Below, one piece after another: positions 27,695-38,718 of a stretch of 64,000 nt of DNA (position 1 is the first letter of the stretch; each line of letters starts with the position of its first letter). Origin of the DNA: Callaeas wilsoni (taxonomy: Eukaryota > Chordata > Aves > Passeriformes > Callaeidae). The stretch is from NCBI GenBank assembly GCA_013398955.1, contig VWPU01004640.1, forward strand, positions 35,434 to 99,433, in the 5' to 3' direction. Under the pieces are notes generated by a model. The model was not told where the DNA came from. It did no database searches and saw only the letters and a list, made by a program, of their open reading frames with translations. The position numbers were made by a program, and so were the translations under genes.

Positions 27695-28145
27695 TGATGC
27701 CTTAGGATTTTAGCTTTTGTGTTTTTCATATATTTGTAATCCTGCAATTCTTTAGTGTACAACTCTGAGCTCCATATAGAGTGTTAGCTACTGCTTTTCC
27801 CGTTTTTATCAGACACAACAATTCCTCTCTAAGCCTGAGAATCAAGGACACCTCACTGTCTCAGGCCCTGAGAAATGTAAACAAAAGTGAGTTGGGGGGG
27901 AGCAAACTAAGAGAATGGGACTCCACTGCCTGAAGCTGTAATTGGACAATTAACCTCTGATACGCAAATGGACAAAACTTATATCTGTCCAAAAAACATG
28001 TGACCATCGTCAATCCTGGGGGTAGTCTCTGTGGGATTCCTGCACTGCCCAAGGTGTACCCTGTGAAGGCCTTTCAATAAATACCTGCCCTTTATCCTTT
28101 CACTCTGTCCAGCCTCTGTTCCAGGTCAGCCTCTACAAGGCATCA
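27695..28145 (+). mobile_element. ERV solo LTR, copy 1 of an inverted pair
   Basis: A 451-bp LTR bounded by a perfect 7-bp inverted repeat, TGATGCC at the left and GGCATCA at the right. A polyadenylation signal AATAAA lies at 28076-28081, about 65 bp before the right end, which fixes the + orientation. The copy at 37642-38092 is the same length, reversed, and differs at roughly 25 to 30 positions by eye (about 5 to 6 percent). No gag, pol or env lies alongside, so this is a solo LTR. The five bases on either side (AACAA and ACAGA) do not form a clear target duplication. The open frames inside it are not genes. Confidence 0.88.
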
Positions 28146-29924
28146 ACAGAAATGGAAAGAGTAGGGATGTATATCTGGTAGCACTTTTTAATTACCTTCC
28201 AGGCTTCAACTCTTACAAGGATTTCCGCAGCCAGATGTATCTCTTCATGTATATATTTACCATTAGTGTTTATCTCCTCCAAAAATTTGTCCAGCCTTCC
28301 CTTGAGCCCTTGTGAGCTTTTAGCACCTTCAGAAAACATAGAATTAGTAAACACAAGCATCTCTACAAGCCCCTGTATGAAGAAGCTAATACATACTTGC
28401 CAGATCTATACCCCTTCCCCCAGGAAAAGGTTTCAAGGCAAGAAAACTGAAAACTGAACTTGATTAAATAAAAAACTTGATGCTCAGGAAAGATTACAAG
28501 AAATTTACTTTGAATTCTGAGTGTTGATATGAACGGGTTTAGAAACAGGCTTTAAATAATTTATTCTCCAAATGTTATACCCACAAGGCCTGATACTTTT
28601 TTGTTACTACTGGTATTGCTTAACAACTCAACTTCTTAATCACGGAGACCTGTAAACTGTCTCTTTTCACAGTAATTCTCAATCAGGATTTTTGATACTT
28701 TAATATTTTCCCTTTTTCACAATACTTAGAATTACACATATAATTCTAATTAGTTTTGCTTTTCTTCCTCCTCATTTTATATATAAAAATATGCTGTAAA
28801 TTATGTGACTTTTATCTATTTTCTAAAACATATTTTTACTACCATCATCTGTACTGTGGAAAGCTTTGTCTTTTTTGGTTTTTTTCTTCAAGGAAAAGGT
28901 CTTTTCCCTTCCCAAGAAGCAAGCCTTCTCTGGTGATTCACAGCTGATTTGACCATTTTATCCTTACCCAGAACATGTAAGATCCATCTCTTTATGGATC
29001 TATTTGCCATACAAAACAATACATTCTCTCATTTTCCCCTCCTTGCATCTGTTTCTGGAGCAAATTATATCCACTAATATTCTAATCATGTGAATTATCC
29101 CACTGAGTGTCTCATATGCCAATTGAGACACTGTTGTGATCATTAATTAAGATTTCAGCTCTTCCTGTTTATTTCCCTTCTCAAATTAGTGCAGAAACAA
29201 TTAAAATGTTGGGTGGATTGACATTCTACTATTCTGTTTGTCCTTCTTATGACCTTCTTAAAATCATCCCTAAACTCAAAAATTTTTAAGTCATCTTCCC
29301 ACTCATTATTGTATATACATATCTACGAATATTTGGAATCTCTTTTGATCCTAGTTTAAACATTTTGTCATTAGTGAGTGACCAAGACTGTGTCTCAAAA
29401 TGTTCATGACAGTAGAACTATATTTTAGAGGTCAGTGTTAATAAAGAAATTACAACAGGTCATGGAATTATTCCACTGCTCAAAATAATTACAATATCAA
29501 GTTACTTTCCAGTTTTCTCTTCTGTCCTGTCCGTGTACACACAAGTACAAACCCAGTACAAAACTGTCAACTCTTGATTTGGTAAAGTTTCCTGTATAAA
29601 CATCACTTAATTCTTAGGAATTAGGAAATAAGACTTGAGAAATTCTTTTTTGTACTAACAATCTCATGAGCAGATAACTCTCACTGAGCTCATCTGCTAG
29701 GGCTAAATTCAACTTCAGTATATTACAGTGAATGTTATTAGTTCTCACATATGCACCTGACAGTATTTTTAAGTGGCAGGTTGCTCTTACTGAAGCTAAG
29801 AACTTTTAAACATGTTCCTCTATGAGAAAAAGTGAAAAAAACAACAGTAAGAGCAGCCTGGAAAGGCCTGGAAGTAGGAACAACTAAAACCACTGGAGCT
29901 GTCCCAGTTCAGTTCTGTTTACAG
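28146..29924. other. AT-rich unique sequence, nothing recognised
   Basis: No gene, RNA or repeat family was recognised between the LTR and the candidate exon at 29925. Confidence 0.5.
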
Positions 29925-30010
29925 GGCTATCAGGCCAGGTCTTGCATTTCGTGACAGTGGTGGCACAGTTTCTGCCCCAATATCAGGCAGATTTCATCTT
30001 GGTTACAAAG
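29925..30010 (+). CDS. candidate internal exon, unknown protein
   Basis: The acceptor follows CAGTTCTGTTTACAG and the donor is ACAAAG/GTAAAG. Two of the three frames are open across all 86 bases. The preferred one takes one base from the previous exon and leaves one base over (phase 2 to 1), reading AIRPGLAFRDSGGTVSAPIS and ending in an aromatic, basic tail. That entry phase is the one left by the candidate at 27538-27677, so the two could be successive exons. The local sequence is clearly GC-richer than its flanks. I cannot name the family, and having two frames open weakens the case. Confidence 0.25.
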
Positions 30011-31553
30011 GTAAAGATTCACACCTGAGGCTGTGATTAGAGCTTAAATTTCTATAGAAATACATCCAGAGAACCTGAGAAATGTGCAGAGTACTCTTTG
30101 AGGTGATCAACAGCGATCAGTGCTGTCGGAAGAATTACCATGCATCAAGGCTTACTATTAGATTACTACACTGTTTTGTAAGTACTCTCACAACAATGCT
30201 AATATTAGGCTGCAATTTCAGTTATGTCGTCAGTAAAAAATTATTTCTTTGTATAAAGCTCTCTCCTGTATTTCTCTATGCCTGGCTTCGAACATCAGGC
30301 GTTAGGTGGCAGATAGCTATTTCATTCGATTGGTTCCAAAGCACAAAGCTTTCAATTATTGTCTCCACCTAACATCAAGTACATCAATTACTCCTTCCCA
30401 ATCTTTAGCCTTACTTCTGCAATTCCATGGATTTTTAACCAGCATAATGAAGAGCAAGTATTTGGGAATTTCTCCTAAAAAGTACCATCTTCTCCGTCAT
30501 CTCCAAGGTGAACTCAAGTTCAACCAACTGTTCATTTTGCCCTTTCTCACATGTTTGTGTTACAGTGTTCATGTCACATACTTCTGAAATTCATGACAAG
30601 CTATTGCAGTTCTCAGGTCTATTAATAAATATGAAAGAGAATCGAAGCACTCTGCTCTTTAGCAAATTCCAGGGCCACCTGACAGTTCCAGTGTCTTCAG
30701 TGCTATCTGCATTCAATATGAAGAAAAGCACCTATAAGGGTGTATTTACACAGCATTTGCTCTTAATGCTGTAACTGCTTACTACAGCATGTAGTAAAGC
30801 AAAACTAAAAGCAAGAAAAAAGTGTTATAAAATACTTTCTAAAGCAAGAAGAAAGTATTCTAAATGGCCTCCATCTCTTATCTTACAGCAAGTTATACAG
30901 CAAAACAGTATGTTATGTTTAGCACCAGTAATTAGAGTTGCAAGAAGTACATTAAAATTACTTAGTTTTCTATAATAATACTTTTTAAAAATTGAGTTTT
31001 GACCTAAGAAGAGAAAATGTTATCTGACATATCCATCGGCACAGAAAACAAGTCAATATTGGCACTTTTGTAATTTCACTTGAGTTTATGTATGGGCAGA
31101 GGGTGGGGTAGGGGTTGGAAACTATTCTGTGTAGAATGCTCTGGGACAAAATCTGCTATTTAAATATATACAATGCTTAATATTAGATATTTGTTATAAT
31201 TTTATTATTAAAACAAATATTATATAAGTGCAAATAATTTCTAAAGAAAGACAAGCAATTTTCAGAGTTATTCTTTTTTTTTTTTTTTAAACAGATACTA
31301 CATTTTTCTGCTTTTTTAATCACACTTTTTGAATAGATGGCAATTTGAAGTATGGCATCACGGCTGAGCATTTCCAGTCTGTATTAATACTTATTAAAAA
31401 GAAAAGCAAAAACCCCACAATCTCTGATATTTTAAAAAGAACTGGAGGGCAACTTTTAAAATATATTAAAATATTTACATACAATTTAAGCAATTAAAGC
31501 TTTGTTTGACTCACAGTTTCTGGTTGTTAGTGACTAGACACAACAGCATCTGT
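30011..31553. other. AT-rich unique sequence with T15 tract
   Basis: Contains a T15 homopolymer at 31274-31288. No gene or repeat family was recognised. Confidence 0.5.
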
Positions 31554-31587
31554 TTTATTGTAACTGAAAACATCAAATACTTCTTTA

Positions 31588-31859
31588 TTATCTGTTCGTA
31601 GCAATTATCTGTCCTGGGCATCTCATTGGAATCCATCCAGAGACTAGTTCTGCAAGGCGTTGAGTTCCTTGCAAAAAATACTGAGTGTCCTCAGGTCTTA
31701 TTAATGAAACTGAGAGTCCCCAATGCCCTGAAGAATTAGGCCAAAATTCAAACTTTGTTTCATTATCAACATCACAGCTTCTCAGCCAGTTTACACAGGC
31801 TCTAATGGCTACTGCACTAGCCAAATCTGGTTTTCCCAGAGCAGTTTTGAGAACTGGAG
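31588..31859 (-). CDS. candidate terminal coding exon, unknown protein
   Basis: On the minus strand an acceptor (GATTTCTATGTTCCAG) is followed by an open frame of about 89 codons after two entry bases, ending in TAA at 31588-31590. The reading is varied and protein-like: it contains DLASAVAIRACVNWLRSC, then an aromatic stretch (FEFWPNSSGHWGLSVSL) and PEDTQYFLQGTQRLAELVSG. A polyadenylation arrangement follows: AATAAA overlapping the stop region (31584-31589), a second AATAAA at 31554-31559, then a GT-rich run (TGCTGTTGTGTC). Together these make this the best candidate for a 3'-terminal exon in the window. I do not recognise the protein. The length alone is within chance expectation. The coding-like block at 31962-32325 lies just upstream but does not join in phase. 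Confidence 0.3.
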
Positions 31860-31961
31860 CTGGAACATAGAAATCAACATTACTTTAGAGGGAGGGAACA
31901 ACCTGCCGCAAAGATGCAAAGATGCCCTTTACCCTCCAGTAATAAACATGCATAAATTTCT

Positions 31962-32325
31962 TACTGAGCTTTTGACTGGTATCATCAGTCCAGAGACTTT
32001 GTCTGTGCTAATCCACATGGAAGATGCCTGGAAGGTCACACAGAACACCATTTCCTTCTGTGGGAAGCTGCCATCACTCTCAATGTTCTCAGCACTGCCA
32101 AGCGTTTGATCTATAAACCTATATTTATGGTGGCCGTTCACACTCACACTGAAAATCTGCAAATCATTTCGCCCAGCAGTCTTCAGTACATTAATTTGCA
32201 ACGCAGTTGGCAGAGCGTATAGTAAACATAGTGGTCATCCAGTTTCCTTCAAAGTTTGCTTCACCAACGTGGAGCATACTGTTTGCTTTAGCTCTGAATT
32301 CTCGTATAAACCTGTGTCTTATAAG
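31962..32325 (-). pseudogene. coding-like block with a frame break, unknown protein
   Basis: On the minus strand the block starts after TTCTTATTTCTGAG (a fair acceptor) and is open through a reading that includes HVGEANFEGNWMTTM, up to a TAA near 32170. From about 32220 a second frame carries on as a protein-like reading (LQIFSVSVNGHHKYRFIDQ, later EMVFCVTFQASSMWIST) to a good donor, AGCTCA/GTAAGA, at 31962. The two readings overlap with a one-base shift near 32220-32230, as expected if one gene segment has suffered an indel. They could also be two unrelated chance frames. If the block is real, it is either a broken exon or contains a sequencing error. Family unknown. Confidence 0.18.
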
Positions 32326-34173
32326 GTGATAAATTCTACTTTGTTCTCAGAAATAAGAATATGATAATAAAAAAAAAGTATTCTCAATTGTTTTCTGTCA
32401 CTATCTGTAGAATTTTCAGACAAAAAAATTCAGAAGGCTTTTTCTCCCTTAGTATTAGGCCACGCCCTCATTTCTAAACCATTTCTTGATGATAACAGCT
32501 CTGAAAGTTATGGCTGAAAGATGTTCTAAACAAGACCCAAATGGATACCACATCTGTCAAGAATTCTTTAACATTGGTAAAAACTATTTAAAGGGAGTGT
32601 TTTGAGCAGTATTTTTCAAAGAGTATTTTGACAAGAGTATATTACCACAAAATTTAGCATAATATATGGAATGGATGTAATTTATTGCATCGTGTATGGA
32701 TTCTTTACCTTTCTCTGCTTCTATCTCCTTCTGAATATGTGGTGATCCCAGCAAGCTCTTTAATCAAACAAGTATTTGATCTTCTGATAGTTTTAATTAA
32801 GAGGGTAACAAACCTAAAATTTATCTAGGAAGTCCTTGAAATAGTCAGCCCAAAACTAGTGAACAAGCCTGAAAGAACTCCAGAAAATGTAGGGTATTTG
32901 GGCAGCAGACCAAGAAGATGAGGAATGTAGAAAAATGTTCTCAGCTATGAAACAAAACCTCCTAAGTAGAGTTGAAAATGAAGAAATAAACTGAGATGAC
33001 AGATGCCAAGTCCAGGTTACTGAGGACAGTAAGTGGGGTGAAACACAGCTTGGAAAGCACTGGAAGAATACTGCATTTAGAGTCAAGGAACTGAAAACAG
33101 TGAACTATTACTTCTAGCATTTGTTAGGAGTGCTATAGTAAGTCAGTTTCAACAGGCAAAAAATGAGAGAAAGATGGATCTCTGTACGGGCAGAAGGATA
33201 GCAAGCAAAGGTTGCCAGCTTAGGAAGACCTATTACTCGCATGTTGTCATTTTGCCAGTTCTTATACAGGACTTAAACCAGAACCAGTTTCAAACATAAT
33301 GGGTTTCATGCTTTCTTTGTCATAATCACAGACAGGGGAAACCACATCAAACCACATGCAGGTTTATTTCTGGGAATAGCAAGACCTTCTCTCGCCCTTC
33401 ATTCTTCTGAATAATAAACCAAATTTACTCATTTGTATGGAGGTGTTCATCACAACCTTGTATTTTTAGTCCTCAGTAGGGTATAACATAGTAAGTTCAG
33501 AGAAAGGAGACAGGAAAGGAATAACATTTAAATAATTTGGAAAATACTGCAGTCAATAAATTTTACTTTTGTTCTTCCCTAGTGAATTTCTTCCACCTTG
33601 AATGCTTGACAACTATGCATTAGTTTAAAATTCCAATTTGTAAAACTGTCAGGTTGAAAAAATTCTAAAATCTGCTTGTTTACTGAGGTAGAATTCTTGA
33701 ACTGAATGTGCCAAATTCTCAGCAGAAGTAGTTTTCGGGTGAAGGCTGATCTCTGACCTTGTCATATAATCTCTGCTGAAATCAGTGAAATGTGCATTTA
33801 CTAAGAAGCAGAGAAATCAGTTCAAACATAGCATTCTTATCAGATATTGGAATTAAAATAGCTGCATCAAATAAAATATCCACTCTATTTTTGTCTTAGG
33901 TTGTCCTTGATACTTCTGAAGCTCAATCCAGCTGAGATCACTGGATCTAAAAATTCTCATTTTTCTTCAAAAGCTCTGTGTCCCTTTATGGATCCTCTCT
34001 GAGTCATATGAGGTAGGGAACATAGATTCTTGCCATCACTAAAGCAGTAGAAAATACCACAATAGAAGGAGGATGAACATAGAATATGTCTAATTTAGCA
34101 AGTAGCATGGCACAATGGCAGTGAAACTTGTCCAGTGAATCATTCACTGCAGAAGACCAGCTGTCCATGCTTC

Positions 34174-34195
34174 ATATATATATATATATATATAT
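34174..34195 (+). repeat. (AT)11 microsatellite
   Basis: Twenty-two bases of uninterrupted alternating A and T. Likely polymorphic in length. Confidence 0.9.
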
Positions 34196-35500
34196 CTGAA
34201 AAGATCATAGCTGACTAACTGCAGTTTGATCCTGTGAGCCAATGCCCATTACAGGTCAGAGCTCATTAGCTCTGCTCTAACAGGACAGCACCTTTTATCA
34301 CTTCAGGGCCATCAGGAAAGAATTGAGTTAGAGTATCTTGAAAACACTTGGAGGTGAACTGAAGTACAATTGTAAAAAGACTCCTTATCTAATATTGAAC
34401 ACTGAAGTATACAGAGATATAAATATCCTAGCCACTGTTGCTTAAGATCTCTCTGATAAATCATAAGTTGTTCACGAAATTCACAATAGTAGCACATGTT
34501 AGCAGGAAGATATTAGGGCAGCTAGACAACAAAAAAACCCACCCCAAAACAGCAGGATAATCCACTGATATGACAGCCTGTGAAAAAAACCCTGTGAGAT
34601 CACACTGTTTGTGACTGTGGAAAGAATTTTCTGGAATATAAATCTAAAATCTCCAGAAGCTAATACCATTCAAAACAACTGTATTACACATCCATACTTA
34701 TAGATTACTTTCTTCAGAGTCGTAGAGCTAGTTTTTCCCTTCCTTTTCTGCCTAAGAGGAATTGGCAAAAATAGAATGCAATTTGTTCTTTAAATGTGTT
34801 TATTTTCTTATGTATTGTAAGGACATGCAAGCAAATGGAAGCCATATTCAGAGTAAAGTTTAGAATGCAGTGCTTTGCTTATTCTGTTTCAGAAAGTCTT
34901 TACCTTTTATCAGAGCTTTTAATGTATTGCAAGAATAATTTAGGGGTGGTTTTGCTTTTTTTCTGTTTTTATTTTATTTCCCATGTGCAGAATTTGAGGT
35001 TTCCCCTCAAACTCTTCACCTGCTACTTCATTTGGGAAAATGTTGTTTGACCTTCCTCTGCGTTAAATATATATGTATATATAACCTTATAAGATTTATG
35101 ACTATTAAAAAATTCAGTTATTAATGAAATCACAGAAACCTTGACTGGAAATACTATTAACAAAAATTGAGCTATAAAAGCTATGCTAATCACTTCTGGT
35201 AAATTCAAAGTGCATTATAAACTGGTTTAATTTGAAGCATCTGACTTCTCACAGCAATGAAAACAAGATCCTTTGAAAAATGAATAATTAAAAAAAAATC
35301 AATATTTATTTTCACGTGGGAAGATACCTTGGGAAAAGCTGAAATACTTATGGATAATTTATTAGCAGTACCATTTCTACTCCCACCCTACAATGTGCTT
35401 CTCTTAAGCTGTTCTGAGAGGCTGATTCCACCCTGGCTTATTCATAGCAAGGATGGAAAACAACTTTGGGGTAAAACATCAGGAGCAGGAAGGGAGAAAG

Positions 35501-35514
35501 AAAAAAAAAAAAAA
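35501..35514 (+). repeat. A14 homopolymer in purine-rich patch
   Basis: Fourteen A residues preceded by a G/A-rich run (AGGGAGAAAG). Simple sequence. Confidence 0.8.
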
Positions 35515-36228
35515 GAAAATAATGTCTTGCAGTTCAAAAAGTAACTGAATAAAATCACTAGGAAAAAAACCCCAAGCCTCAAAAACCTGAAAGCTTGGTA
35601 ATAATGACTAATAAAACTTTTATTAAAAGGGTAGATGGCCTTTACATAGTATTGATTTTAAACTCTTTGCTAACCGTATGATGTATAGAAAAATGTTATT
35701 TTCATGTTGATGAGACTTCTGTAAAGTTTCTGCAATATCAGTTGGCAAAATTTACTTCCGTGTAAGCCAACCTATGAAAAAAACAGGCTTGAATGACTAC
35801 ATCAGGAGACAGTATGGTAAAAAGGTAGTAATACGGACATTAGAAGATGGTAGGGAATGAATATAGAGACAAAACCTACCTTAGGCCAGGGATCTGAGAT
35901 CTACGTTATAAGTATTTCAGCATGTTTTATTTTGACATCGCTCTAGTGTAATTTCAACAGATTAAATACCCATTAAGTATTAGATCATCTAATGTGTTCT
36001 GCTATGGCATTTTTAAAATCTTTTACTGTCATTTAAACAAAAACTCACCTTGTGTACTATAGGATCACCATTCAACACCAGGCTGGAAAATCAGGATAAT
36101 CAGAATGTTAGCTTTAAAATAATTTCTAATCTGAGGTAAAAAATTAATTAAGATGAACACATAAACTTGAGAAAGTGGTTTATGTTGTTTGAAACACATG
36201 CCACAGGCTGGAAAAGTTATAGAAATAC

Positions 36229-36383
36229 CACTTGATCTCCTTAAGGTATCATACTTCAGGTCAGATAAATCAGTTTCACATGTGCTTACTGAAGGTGAAT
36301 GGTGTCTGCTCTGGATATCAGGAGCTGGCTTGTCAGCTGAGCCGCAGTCACCTCTCACAGTGTCCTGGGTTCCATGGCCACTT
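36229..36383 (-). CDS. candidate internal exon, hydrophilic unknown protein
   Basis: On the minus strand a very strong acceptor (TTTCTTTTCTACTTTTTCTTCAG) precedes a frame that is open to the end. It reads SGHGTQDTVRGDCGSADKPA, then a His/Ser-rich part (SRHHSPSVSTCE) and KYDTLRRSSG. The first base completes a codon from the previous exon (phase 2 entry). There are two possible ends. One is a good donor (TTCA/GTAAGC) after 36290, in phase 0. The other is a weaker donor (AAGTG/GTATTT) after 36229, in phase 1, which would fit the candidate at 25906-25984. The composition suggests a disordered cytoplasmic linker. Gene not recognised. The frame stays open past both donors, which makes the downstream edge uncertain. 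Confidence 0.27.
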
Positions 36384-37641
36384 CTGAAGAAAAAGTAGAA
36401 AAGAAAAGGTGGGGTAATAGGAAAGTCCAGTTTAAAACCTGCCATGTAGCAGGTAAAATAGGGACTTGAATTAGACATTTTCATATTTCTGACAGAGATG
36501 CAATGTTTGGCATAGAACAGTTGCCTCAAATCTCAGATTTAAATCTAGTGGAAACACTGAAAGATTTAATTTCTTTCCCCTGATGAAGTGACTATGAGTC
36601 TGAATCTTAAGATATTCACAACATTATTATATTCCAGATCAAATACAACCCAGAATGTTTCTATTTTACATGAGAATGTGAAGGAGACCAGAGAGGCAGA
36701 GACATGCACTTTTAACAATATTAAATAATCTTTTAGCACTCTCTCTTAAGAGGCTTCTGATGAAATGCTCCAGATTAAGTCTAGATATTGATAAGAATCT
36801 GGGTTTCTGGATCTAGCCTGAGTTACACTTGTTCAACGGATCACACTATAAAGAAACAAATTTACCTAAAACTATATTAATTAAAAGTATTCAGTATCAA
36901 AAGCTATTTACAAGATTTGCTGTATTTTTTCTAGTGTAGAGATAGATCCTCTGCATTAAATAAATGAACTTGAGAACGAAAGAGAAAGGGAAAATATCTG
37001 AAAGAAACAAATATTTTACCATTTTTTGGAGTGATATATCGTCTTTTCTGACTGAGCAAAGCAGATAACAGAAAATAATTTATAAAAAGCAATTTTTTTC
37101 ATTATTTGTGGCTATAAGCACGTTACTAGACTATGTTCCTTCACTAGAAGTCCATTCTCTTCCTCCTCATCTTACCCATTAATTCAGTGCTGAAGAAGCT
37201 ATAAAAGTAGGGATACTCTTCAGATAAAAATGGAAATTTCCACTGAGCAAAGGCAGCTCATCCAGACCATATTGCAATGTCCACTGGACAGGATTATCAG
37301 CTAGCACAGCTCTGAACAGCCCCGAAGCTGCTGTGATTCGTATTTTAGGCAGGCAAGATTCCTTCCAGGTACAACATCTGTTTAGTGTTAATGCTGTACA
37401 GAGACACTTCCTTTGGGCTGAATTGGGATATGAAAGATTCCTGAACAAAATTTTTATAGAATAGTAGAAATTAGGACACCAGTCTTTATATGCTGGAAAT
37501 GAAGAGAAAATCGCATTTAAATTAAAGGGCATGGAAACAAAGAGTGACTCTCCAAGCAGAACTATTGTGCCATCAAACAAGTCTGTACCACACAACACCG
37601 GTGACACTGCATTAAAAGCATGTTTTCTATTTCAGTTCCTT

Positions 37642-38092
37642 TGATGCCTTGGGGAGGCTGCCCTGGAACAGAGGCTAGACAGAGTGAAAGGATAAAGGGC
37701 AGGTATTTATTGAAAGGCCTTCAACAGGGCAAACCTTGGGCAGTGCAGGAGTCTCACAGAGACTGCACCCAGGATTGACGATGGTCACATGGTTTTGGGA
37801 CAGATATAAGTTTTGTCCATTTGCATATCAGAGGTTAATTGTCCAATTACAGCTTCAGGCAGTGGAGTCCCATTCTCCCAGTTTGCTCCCCCCAACGCAC
37901 TTTTGTTTACATTTCTCAGGGCCTGAGACAGTGAGGTGTCCTTGATTCTCAGGCCTAGAGAGGCATTGTTGTGTCTGACCAAAATGGGGAAAGCAGTTGC
38001 TAACACTCTATATGGAGCTCAGAGTTGTACACTAAAGAATTGCAGGATTACAAATATATGAAAAACACAAAAGCTAAAATCCTAAGGCATCA
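37642..38092 (-). mobile_element. ERV solo LTR, copy 2 of an inverted pair
   Basis: This is the reverse-orientation partner of the LTR at 27695-28145. It has the same 451-bp length, the same TGATGCC and GGCATCA ends, and the polyadenylation signal AATAAA on the minus strand at 37706-37711. Differences from the partner are scattered substitutions plus small compensating indels. No internal retroviral sequence lies beside it. The flanking bases (TCCTT and TCTTC) do not make a clean target duplication. Confidence 0.88.
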
Positions 38093-38606
38093 TCTTCTTA
38101 CCAAAAAATAAATGGGAGCGTGTAAAAAACAATTGTTACAAGAGGACAAGAAGAGCTTTTTTTTTGACGCAAATAAAATTACTGTATGAAACACAGAAGC
38201 AAACCTATCTCCACTGCATGCTTGGAAAGGAGATTCCACCTGGAATGAAACAGTATCTCAAAAGCTTTCAACTAGTAAGACTTGTTACACTGAAAATCTA
38301 TCCTGCAGTCCTTGAATTACTTGGGATAGATAAAAAGGAGACACAAAAATAAAGTATACACTAGAGATAAGTTCTTTGAGGATAAAAAGAGAGACTAGGA
38401 AGATTTTGCACCTGTGAGTGAAAACTGAATATGACCCAGCTGTTTTGCCTGGCTTGCTTTCCAAAGTATTTATTTATAAAGTACTTGAGAAAATAAATTT
38501 CAATCATGTATACAGATTTTAGGTCCATATATCCAAAATCTAAGTGAAGTGGTTAGCATTGGGAAGTGGTTATCAGCTTTTGCCTTTAAGCAACCTGAAT
38601 AGGAAT

Positions 38607-38718
38607 TCAAATTAAATTCAATAGCTCAGAAAAGTCAGTGCGAGAGGATAACCTCTGTGTCAGTTTGTCTGGCAGCTCATTCATTACTAGGTCATACTTT
38701 ATCTGGCACACCCAATTT
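38607..38718 (-). CDS. candidate exon, unknown protein
   Basis: On the minus strand a strong acceptor (GGCTTTTCTCTTTGCAG) precedes a frame that reads NWVCQIKYDLVMNELPDKL and continues to a TGA at 38607-38609. It could be a terminal exon, though I see no polyadenylation signal close by. It could instead end at the weak donor CAGAG/GTTATC, whose phase would fit the entry of the candidate at 36229-36383. Gene not recognised. Confidence 0.2.

Larger units (their letters stand above)
32326..36228. other. AT-rich unique sequence with microsatellite
   Basis: Apart from the (AT)11 at 34174-34195 and the A14 at 35501-35514, I recognise nothing here. Confidence 0.5.

Noticed and set aside
32200..32270. 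tRNA-like sequence (GTTGGCAGAGCG motif)
   Set aside because: No cloverleaf arms or B-box in register could be drawn.
27695..38092. A provirus bounded by the two 451-bp LTRs
   Set aside because: The LTRs face opposite ways and the interval holds no gag, pol or env, so they are two separate solo LTRs.
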